A stretch of DNA of 34,259 nt, taken from positions 1 through 34,259 of the forward strand of contig CAVURW010000042.1 of assembly GCA_963743595.1 (NCBI GenBank). Reading direction: 5' to 3'. The first letter of the stretch is position 1; each line of letters opens with the position of its first letter. The DNA comes from CAVURW01 sp963743595. GTDB taxonomy: Bacteria; Verrucomicrobiota; Verrucomicrobiia; Methylacidiphilales; UBA1321. A program made the position numbers and the translations under genes. The notes below the pieces were generated by a model. The model was not told where the DNA came from, ran no database searches, and worked only from the letters and a program-made list of their open reading frames with translations. Below, piece by piece: positions 7,856 through 14,834 of the stretch.

Positions 7856-10800
7856 TCAGGGAGAGTTCGACGACGGCGTGTGCGTAGGCGTCGCGGCATG
7901 GGTTTCCCGCGAGATACGCTCGTAGTAGGCGGCCACCTGGGCGCGATATTCTTCCGGACTTTCATCCGGGTTAAGGTAGCTCAGCGTGGTTTGGTTGCGG
8001 AGGACGTTGAGCCGTTGCTCAAGTTCATCGCGAAACGCCATCAACTGTTCGCGGATGGGCAAGAAGTCTATCGGACGAGTCGGTGGTATCATCCCGTGCA
8101 AAGGGTCGATGAATTTCGGCGCATCCGTTCCAGAATCGCTGTCAGGCGTGGCTTCACCAGGTTTGGAACCGCTTCCAGACTGGGAACCGGCTTCAGAACC
8201 GGGTCCCGGCGCCTCTCCGGGGCTCGACCCGCCTTTCGACCCTGCTGGCAACAGTTTTCGTGCGTCGCTGCCGGCGGTGTCCAAGTCTTGTTTCAGTTCC
8301 TGGGCCATTTCCCGCTGCTCCTCGGCGGTGCCCTTGTTCACATTCATGTTTTGCAACACGTGATCCACACGCCCAATAGTCTCCTTCAGATTCGCTTCAT
8401 CAGACTGCATTCCCAACCGGGCAGTCTGAAGCTGATCCGCCAGGTTCATCAGTGCACGAGCCGCAGCCGCACGGGCTTGAGGTGATTTATTGCCCTCTTC
8501 CTCTAGGCGGTGAATCTCGGCGGAAACACCGCTGTCATCGTACTGTTTCATAAGATCGCCAGCCAGCTTGGCAAGAGCCGGATCACCCGTCTGAGCCTGA
8601 TCTTCCTGGGCATGCGCCAGCGTGTCGCGGGCATTGTCGGCCATTTGTTGGATATCGCCCTCGTCTGCTTTATTGCCCTGCTCGCGGGCAGTCGGCGCCG
8701 TTCTATCGTGCTGATCCTGTTGCGCGGTCGACGAATGCCCGTCCTTCCCGTCCTGTTGCTGCGATTTGTCACCCTGACTTTCGCTTTGTGCAGTTGAGGG
8801 GCTCCCGCTTTGTTGTTGTTGCTGCGATTTATCGCCCTGACTTTCGCTTTGTGCGGTTGAGGGGTTCCCGCTTTGCTGCTGTTGCTGCGATTTATCGCCC
8901 TGACCTTCGCTTTGTGCGGTTGAAGGGTTCCCGCTTTGTTGTTGTTGCTGCGATTTATCGCCCTGACTTTCGCTTTGTGCGGTTGAGGGGTTCCCGTTTT
9001 GTTGCTGTTGTTGCGATTTATCGCCCTGACCTTCGCTCTGTGCGGTCGATGGGTTCCCGCTTTGTTGCTTTTGTGGGCGAGGACGAGGCCCAAGGCCCAT
9101 TTGGCCACTATCTGGAACACCATTCAATTTCTGGGCCGCTTCTTCCAACTGCTCCTGCGCTTTTGCAAGGGAGGATCGAAGCTTGCCGCTCACTGCATCT
9201 TCCATGTCTTTTTGGGCGCGCAGCATCGCCGCCTCAGCCGTCCGGGCCTGGCTAAGCGCGGCAGCTTCCTGATTGCCCTGCAACTTGTCGGCGCTGTCAT
9301 TTGCCGCCTGTTCGGCTTCACTTAAATCATTCATGGAATTGGCAGGAACCAGCGGATAACTTTGCAGCTTGTCCAAGCCCTTACTCACCTCTTTTTGATC
9401 CTGCGCAGTCTTGTTGAGATCAGTTTTCTGAGGGGGCTTCGCAGAAGAAGCTTCGTTGCGATTGGACTGCTGATCGGAGTTTTTTGGGCTCTCATCGGTA
9501 GTATCATCGGAGCTGGATTTACCCATGTCATTCGATACCTGGCTCACCACCGATTGCTCTTTTTTGATCAAATCGGCAATCTGTTGAAAGGGTGAGTCAC
9601 CGGGCGAATTGGGCTTTTTCTGTTTATCCCTAAAAGGGTCGTCCTGCTTAGGTCCCGATGGCCCACCCGGGGAGGCATTTACCGCTGCGATTTTAACGAA
9701 GAGCTTGGTCGCCTCCACTAACTCACCCAGGGCGTGTTGTTCCAACGGATTGGCGCTGGCCAAATCCGGTTTATGAATCTGGTCCAGAGCATCATGCATT
9801 GTGCTTTCCGCCTTGGAAACGTCTTCCACCATAACGGCCGGAAGGCCAAGTTGGACCATGTCATTGTACAGTTCGTGCGTCTTCATCGAGACCTTGTTCT
9901 GTTGGTCACCATGACGCTTTGTTTCATCCACCAGGTAGGGATCTCTGGCGGGCAAATTACTCGTGCTTAGCAGCCAGGAACGTTTCGATAAAATCAACTC
10001 CTGCTCAATACACCACACCAATTTATCAAAGGCCTTTTTCGAGCCACTCCCGCCAAGGCCCTTGAAGATATCTTCTTTGAACGGGCGAACTTCTATGAAC
10101 TGGATCTGGCTGGAGACATGTAACGGCTTCTCATCATTGGAAACTCCTTCCACATGGTAGGAAACGATGTCGAACGGCTCCACCTCAAGCTCATCCAGCA
10201 GCAACGATTTCTTGAAAATAACCTGGCCTCCTTTACTGAACGCGGTTGGGTCGATTGGAATGGTTTTGGGCGCGTTCCCGTTAACGGAAGCCACCAACGA
10301 GACCGTTTTGAAGCCACTATCGGTATCTGCGTTGCCCTTGACCACCACTTCTTCGATCGGCTTCAGCCGCTGGTCCGATTCCGGGGAGGTGATATCGATC
10401 TGGGCGTAAGGCTGGGGCGGCGGCGCCGTTGGTTTGACCGCTGCTGCGGGCATCTCTGCCAGGACCACCACATCCGTGGAAAGTGCTACATTTAGCAACA
10501 CCACCACCGCGCTGGCAGCACCCAGCAACAGGAGCGTCCAGCGGCGGCGACGTCGAAAAGGCGCTGAAGCGAGATAACGCGCCGTCTCTTCGCGTTGAGC
10601 CTGGGCGATTGGCTCGTCCATCTTTAAAATGGCTGCCGCCTCCAACCGATTCTTGGACCCTGCCAGCAAATCATCCACCAACCGACCGGCGTCGTATTTG
10701 GACTGGGACCAGCAGCGCCAACCTCGCCAGCTCGCGGCCAAAACAGACAACACCGCTGCCGCCACGATCATTGCCCACAGGGTGAGCAGCAGATGAATGT

Positions 10801-10942
10801 TTTCCGGTCGGGGCTGATTTTCCCACACCAAAAAACCTTGTGCCAGCGCCGTGATCACCAGCGCCGGCAGTGCGATTCGACACACCATCAGCCAAGCCAA
10901 CCGTTTGCGTTCCCGCGTGAGTTCATTTTCTACGAGATTCAT
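7856..10942 (-). CDS. Large membrane protein with periplasmic coiled-coil and Gln/Ser-rich tandem repeats
   Basis: The protein has 1028 residues. Three membrane segments lie near the N-terminus (about 20-42, 50-70 and 134-158). A beta-rich region follows (PPQPYAQIDITSPESDQRLK), then long charged helical stretches. At about residues 627-728 there are five copies of a 21-residue unit of the type SGNPSTAQSEGQGDKSQQQQQ minus variation, encoded by 63-bp DNA repeats. A helical part and a conserved-looking C-terminal piece (FIDPLHGMIPPTRPIDFLP) follow. The layout recalls DUF4175-like proteins found with MoxR/DUF58/BatA genes; that family name is tentative. It starts 19 bases after the BatA-like gene and is probably an elongated periplasmic scaffold of the VWA complex. 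Homologues usually vary in the low-complexity middle. Confidence 0.75.
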   Translation of the reverse strand: MNLVENELTRERKRLAWLMVCRIALPALVITALAQGFLVWENQPRPENIHLLLTLWAMIVAAAVLSVLAASWRGWRCWSQSKYDAGRLVDDLLAGSKNRLEAAAILKMDEPIAQAQREETARYLASAPFRRRRRWTLLLLGAASAVVVLLNVALSTDVVVLAEMPAAAVKPTAPPPQPYAQIDITSPESDQRLKPIEEVVVKGNADTDSGFKTVSLVASVNGNAPKTIPIDPTAFSKGGQVIFKKSLLLDELEVEPFDIVSYHVEGVSNDEKPLHVSSQIQFIEVRPFKEDIFKGLGGSGSKKAFDKLVWCIEQELILSKRSWLLSTSNLPARDPYLVDETKRHGDQQNKVSMKTHELYNDMVQLGLPAVMVEDVSKAESTMHDALDQIHKPDLASANPLEQHALGELVEATKLFVKIAAVNASPGGPSGPKQDDPFRDKQKKPNSPGDSPFQQIADLIKKEQSVVSQVSNDMGKSSSDDTTDESPKNSDQQSNRNEASSAKPPQKTDLNKTAQDQKEVSKGLDKLQSYPLVPANSMNDLSEAEQAANDSADKLQGNQEAAALSQARTAEAAMLRAQKDMEDAVSGKLRSSLAKAQEQLEEAAQKLNGVPDSGQMGLGPRPRPQKQQSGNPSTAQSEGQGDKSQQQQQNGNPSTAQSESQGDKSQQQQQSGNPSTAQSEGQGDKSQQQQQSGNPSTAQSESQGDKSQQQQQSGSPSTAQSESQGDKSQQQDGKDGHSSTAQQDQHDRTAPTAREQGNKADEGDIQQMADNARDTLAHAQEDQAQTGDPALAKLAGDLMKQYDDSGVSAEIHRLEEEGNKSPQARAAAARALMNLADQLQTARLGMQSDEANLKETIGRVDHVLQNMNVNKGTAEEQREMAQELKQDLDTAGSDARKLLPAGSKGGSSPGEAPGPGSEAGSQSGSGSKPGEATPDSDSGTDAPKFIDPLHGMIPPTRPIDFLPIREQLMAFRDELEQRLNVLRNQTTLSYLNPDESPEEYRAQVAAYYERISRETHAATPTHTPSSNSP
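8757..9071. repeat. 63-bp tandem repeat, five units, in frame
   Basis: The word CGATTT recurs at 8762, 8825, 8888, 8951 and 9014, exactly 63 bases apart. Each unit encodes 21 residues of the surrounding gene. At one position the units alternate Gly, Ser, Gly, Ser, Ser (5' to 3' in the coding direction), which hints that a two-unit 126-bp block was duplicated. The CAA/CAG runs at unit ends vary in synonymous codons. Slippage would change length in steps of 21 residues without breaking the frame. Confidence 0.95.
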
Positions 10943-10961
10943 GGGTTTGTTTTTCTCAGAG

Positions 10962-12896
10962 TTATAGTGGCGTTAGATTTGCTAAAATCATTTCCAGAAA
11001 GAGAAGGATGAGGCCGGTGAGCAGAGCATACCACCACAGCCGCTGATGCTGTTCTACTTCTTCCTGCTGGGCTGGGCTGACCGTAGCCACGCTGGCATTG
11101 AGATCGGATTTCTTGGCGATCAACTGAGCCATTTGCGTCTTGTTGGTCCATGGCGTGAGATCACTTTCAGAGGGGTCCACATTGACTGCGATCAACCAAG
11201 TCCGGCCTTCCACTTTGGTCTCAACCACGCCCGGTTTGTCTGCCATTTTCAAAGGTTGATCCGCTGATTGATCACCCGGAACCGGGTCGCCGACGAGTAT
11301 CTCGTTCAGTTGATTTTGCTTGGGCACCAAATGCCTCAGCGTTTCTTGAACGAATGGCAGGAACGTGCTGTGAAAGGGCCATGTGGTGGAAGCGCGATCC
11401 AATGCCGTGGCCACGATGACAACCTGCGATTTTCCCACGCCGATCTTCGCGATGGCCGGCGTGCCATCTTCAAAGCTGGCGATGATCTGAGCTGAGTTTT
11501 GGAACTGGAGCACGGGCGGATTTGTGAACCGGATTTGAAACAAGTCCCCGTTGCCTGGTTTGGCAAACAACTGCACTTCGGGGCGTGTGAAGTCTATCGC
11601 GCCCATGTGCACGGGATCGTCGCTGACGGGCCGTGTGTCGCGATCAACTCCCCAACCATGCAAGAAGCTTTGGGACGAGCGATCGGCGTCCGTAAAGACC
11701 AAAGCGGATTTGCCGTTTTGAATGGCCGCCACAATCGCCTGGGTGATTTTTGAATCGCCGTTGGAACCGGGTCGGAGGACAAAAAGATCGCACTTTTTAA
11801 CATCGTCCTCGCCGCCCAGCAGGATGGGTTGGATCGTTGAGATCGTTAGCGAGGGTGCCAGTGCCACAGCCACCAAATCAGGCTCAGAGTCCGGACCGGG
11901 TGGCCAAACGCCTACGTGCAAGGGCTTCTGCGGGTTTAAAGCGAAGTAGCGCACGTCGTTATAGGGAAAATCGTCCGCGTCCAGTTTAACGTCGCCTTTG
12001 ATTGCGTGGAGGGGACCGGCACCGGTCGTGAACGCAATCTTTTCCTGCGTTATCTGACCCGGCGCCAAATTCACTGACGAGCTCGCTACTTCCTTGCCAT
12101 CCAGTTCCACATGAACCACCCGTTTCTCCGGGATCGTGCTCCAGTTATGCACCTTCACCTGAGCTACTAGCGGCTGGTTTTCCGTGCTCAAGACGCCGGG
12201 AACCTGGACCTCATCTATTCCCACGTCGGAAATCTTTCGTTCCGCGCATGGCACGACGTTCAATCCGACTCCCAGAGTAAGTGGCCGTTGAAAGTCCACC
12301 CCTTGCCAGGCTAGAAACTGGTCGTCGCCGTACCAGTCGATGATTTTTGTTCCGCACGGTGCGGTTGCGAGTTGGGAGTCCGCCGTCCGCAACGAAGCCT
12401 CATAGTCGTTCGCTTCATAGGATAGCGAAGCGTTGCGTAGTTCGCGCAAAACCGCGTCGGAGTCGTGACCCAGCGGCACCGCCAATCTGGGGTGCGAATT
12501 CGCGATGACGAGCCCCACCAAGTCCTTTGGCGTCAATTGGCGAACATCGCTCATGGCCGCCTGCCGCGCTTTTTCAAACTGACCACCGGCCCCCATGCTG
12601 TAGGAATTGTCCAAAACAATCACGATCCCGGTGGCGTCGCCCGAGAACGGATAGGCGAAAAAGGGTCGTGCAAATGCGAGTGCGAGCAGTCCAAACACGA
12701 AACACCGTGCCAGGAGAACCAGCCAGCGCCGAATGCTGCTGGTGCGAGCGCTCTTCTGCATCGATTTTTGCAAGAACTTAAGCGTTGGAAACGTAACGAT
12801 CTCTGTCGGCTCTTTGCGCAATAAATGCAGAATAATTGGCAGTGAAACCGCTGCTGCACCGAACAGAAACAGCGGGGCTAGCATCAAGAAACTCAC
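10962..12896 (-). CDS. BatA-like membrane VWA protein
   Basis: This 644-residue protein starts with the typical BatA N-terminal membrane domain (MSFLMLAPLFLFGAAAVSLP, then IILHLLRKEPTE and a Phe-Pro-x-Leu segment). A second membrane helix (about 58-80) precedes a VWA-like domain with DNSYS at 96-100, a MIDAS-type D-x-S-x-S. The remainder is beta-rich and ends with a membrane helix (about 620-640). The gene overlaps the upstream DUF58 gene by 4 bases. In characterised systems BatA-type proteins sit in the inner membrane and act with MoxR and DUF58 partners; roles proposed include envelope-stress tolerance and assembly of secreted enzymes. No BatB, BatC or BatD gene is present, so this is a variant locus. 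Confidence 0.88.
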   Translation of the reverse strand: MSFLMLAPLFLFGAAAVSLPIILHLLRKEPTEIVTFPTLKFLQKSMQKSARTSSIRRWLVLLARCFVFGLLALAFARPFFAYPFSGDATGIVIVLDNSYSMGAGGQFEKARQAAMSDVRQLTPKDLVGLVIANSHPRLAVPLGHDSDAVLRELRNASLSYEANDYEASLRTADSQLATAPCGTKIIDWYGDDQFLAWQGVDFQRPLTLGVGLNVVPCAERKISDVGIDEVQVPGVLSTENQPLVAQVKVHNWSTIPEKRVVHVELDGKEVASSSVNLAPGQITQEKIAFTTGAGPLHAIKGDVKLDADDFPYNDVRYFALNPQKPLHVGVWPPGPDSEPDLVAVALAPSLTISTIQPILLGGEDDVKKCDLFVLRPGSNGDSKITQAIVAAIQNGKSALVFTDADRSSQSFLHGWGVDRDTRPVSDDPVHMGAIDFTRPEVQLFAKPGNGDLFQIRFTNPPVLQFQNSAQIIASFEDGTPAIAKIGVGKSQVVIVATALDRASTTWPFHSTFLPFVQETLRHLVPKQNQLNEILVGDPVPGDQSADQPLKMADKPGVVETKVEGRTWLIAVNVDPSESDLTPWTNKTQMAQLIAKKSDLNASVATVSPAQQEEVEQHQRLWWYALLTGLILLFLEMILANLTPL

Positions 12897-13786
12897 AGCC
12901 TTCCCTCTCGTTTCGCTAGGTAGGCGGACAACGCAGATTCCGGGGAGTCGTCCGTGCGGAATTGGGTCATGTCCACCTCATAGTTTCGCATGGATTTCAC
13001 GATCTCTTCCTGGTGGCGGGTGAACTGTTCCAGATACCTACTGCGAATGATTGTTGGATCGACCACCAACTGAGCACCCGTTTCCAGATCATGGAAAAAG
13101 CTGCTCTCGGTGAACTGGAATTCCACTTCCATTGGATCGAGCACTTGAAACGCAATCACCTCATGGTGGTCAAACCGCAAACGGCGCAATGCTGATTCGA
13201 GTTGGCAAGGTTCCTCGTAAAAGTCTGATATCAAGACCACAAAGGAGCGCCGCTTCAACAGATTCGCAAACGATTCCACTCCGGCGGCAAAATCGACTTC
13301 ACCCGTGGCCTGGATCGTCTCCAATCGACTCAATAATTGATGCAAATGGACGCTGCTTCCGTGCGACGGAATGAACGAGATCCCGTCGTTCATGCAAAGC
13401 GTGAGGCCCACCGTATCGCGCTGCCGCTTCAGGAATAGTCCCAGTGCGGCGGCTACTGTGCGTGCGTAATCGATCTTTGTGAGTAACTGCGGGCGGCTGC
13501 GGTAATTCATCGAGCCACTGACATCCAAGACCAAGTGACACTGGAGATTGGTCTCCTCCTCGAATTGCTTGATGTAAAAGCGATCGGAGCGGCCAAAAAC
13601 TTTCCAATCGACTAGCTTTAGCGGATCGCCCGGGAAATAGTGGCGATATTCCGCAAACTCCGCGCTGAATCCCCGCAGTGGGCTCCTATTCAATCCGTTC
13701 AGAAAGCCCTCGACGATGTAGCGAGCCCGAAGCTCGAGCGATTCGAGCTTTTGGACCAGCGACAAATCGATGGTGGCGGAGCGCAT
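12893..13786 (-). CDS. DUF58 domain protein
   Basis: This 297-residue soluble protein shows the DUF58 signature at about 46-79: EYRHYFPGDPLKLVDWKVFG followed by RSDRFYIKQFEEE. It continues directly into a VWA-like strand with DVSGSM at 88-93. DUF58 proteins are the constant partners of MoxR ATPases and are thought to link the ATPase to VWA membrane proteins. The gene begins 4 bases after the moxR-like stop (13791) and overlaps the BatA-like gene by 4 bases, which implies coupled translation. Length and motifs are normal for the family, so the gene looks intact. Confidence 0.93.
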   Translation of the reverse strand: MRSATIDLSLVQKLESLELRARYIVEGFLNGLNRSPLRGFSAEFAEYRHYFPGDPLKLVDWKVFGRSDRFYIKQFEEETNLQCHLVLDVSGSMNYRSRPQLLTKIDYARTVAAALGLFLKRQRDTVGLTLCMNDGISFIPSHGSSVHLHQLLSRLETIQATGEVDFAAGVESFANLLKRRSFVVLISDFYEEPCQLESALRRLRFDHHEVIAFQVLDPMEVEFQFTESSFFHDLETGAQLVVDPTIIRSRYLEQFTRHQEEIVKSMRNYEVDMTQFRTDDSPESALSAYLAKREGRL

Positions 13787-13790
13787 TGGA

Positions 13791-14834
13791 TCAGATCGTT
13801 AGCATCAATTTTTTGATGATATCGTCACTGCTCAGTTTATCCGCTTCTGCGTGGTAATTCGTCACAACCCGGTGACGCAGCACAGCAAACGCCGCCCGTT
13901 GAATGTCTTCCCGAGCCACGTTGTAGCGACCATCCAAAACCGCCAGCGCCTTCCCAGCCAGCGCCAGATATTGACTCGCGCGCGGGCCGCCGCCCCAGCG
14001 GATGTACCGATGCATAGCGGCCTGGTTTGGCGGGGCCATGGGATTGGGCCGGGTGGCCTGAACCAATCGCACCGCGTATTCTGCCACGGAAGGTGGGACC
14101 GGAATCTTTCGCACCACTGTTTGGTAAGCGATCAAGTCCGCGGCTCCCATCACTTTTTCCAGCTGCGGTGTATCATCCACAGTGGTGGAATTGAGAATGT
14201 GCACCTCTTCTTGAAAGGAAGGGTAATCCAATCTCAGGCTAAACATGAACCGATCCAACTGCGCTTCCGGCAGCGGGTAGGTTCCTTCTTGTTCAATGGG
14301 ATTCTGAGTGGCCAGAACAAAGAAGGGCTGCTCCAGCGGGTAGGTCTTCCCACCCACCGTGACGCGCTGTTCCTGCATTGCCTGCAAGAGGGCGGCTTGC
14401 GTCTTCGGCGGCGTGCGATTGATTTCGTCCGCCAATATCACCTGCGCAAAAAGCGGACCTGGAACAAACGCGAAACTACGGGACCTGCTGACCGGATCTT
14501 CCTGTATGATTTCCGTGCCGGTGATATCGCTGGGCATCAGATCCGGTGTGAACTGAATGCGGTTAAAGCTAAGATCAAGAATCTCAGCCAAGGTGCTGAC
14601 CAGCAGCGTTTTGGCGAGGCCAGGCACCCCAACGATCAAACAATTTCCGCGGGCTAACAGGCACAGGATGATGTCCTCGACAACGGCAGTCTGACCGACG
14701 ATTCGTCGGGAAATTTGCGCTTTTAACGATTTAATGGCTTCGCGCAACTGCTCGATCGCCTGAACGTCTGGAATTTGATGAAGCCCGGGTGAGGGGACTT
14801 GGAGGGAAGCGGCTGGGGCAGTTTCAATTGGCAT
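13791..14834 (-). CDS. MoxR family AAA+ ATPase
   Basis: The protein has 347 residues, normal for MoxR. The Walker A loop is GVPGLAKTLL (69-78), with the MoxR-typical Gly-Leu-Ala-Lys-Thr. Walker B is VILADEINR (132-140), followed by PPKTQAALLQAMQE. Sensor 1 appears as FVLATQNPIEQEGTYPLPEA, and the segment LDRFMF and a C-terminal lid with RASQYLALAGKALA follow. MoxR proteins hydrolyse ATP and work as chaperone-like remodelling factors, usually on VWA-domain partners encoded next door, as here. The start overlaps the transglutaminase gene stop by 11 bases, so both are probably made from one message. Confidence 0.95.
   Translation of the reverse strand: MPIETAPAASLQVPSPGLHQIPDVQAIEQLREAIKSLKAQISRRIVGQTAVVEDIILCLLARGNCLIVGVPGLAKTLLVSTLAEILDLSFNRIQFTPDLMPSDITGTEIIQEDPVSRSRSFAFVPGPLFAQVILADEINRTPPKTQAALLQAMQEQRVTVGGKTYPLEQPFFVLATQNPIEQEGTYPLPEAQLDRFMFSLRLDYPSFQEEVHILNSTTVDDTPQLEKVMGAADLIAYQTVVRKIPVPPSVAEYAVRLVQATRPNPMAPPNQAAMHRYIRWGGGPRASQYLALAGKALAVLDGRYNVAREDIQRAAFAVLRHRVVTNYHAEADKLSSDDIIKKLMLTI

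Noticed and set aside
8757..9071. Possible CRISPR array
   Set aside because: The 63-bp units are contiguous, have no unique spacers, and are in frame with a protein.
8788..9255. Plus-strand repetitive frame (RGSRFVVVAAIYRPDFR units)
   Set aside because: It is only the antisense reading of the 63-bp tandem repeat inside the large membrane protein gene.
13851..14657. Plus-strand open frame of 268 codons
   Set aside because: It is a shadow of the moxR-like gene, whose Walker A/B and sensor motifs are on the minus strand.
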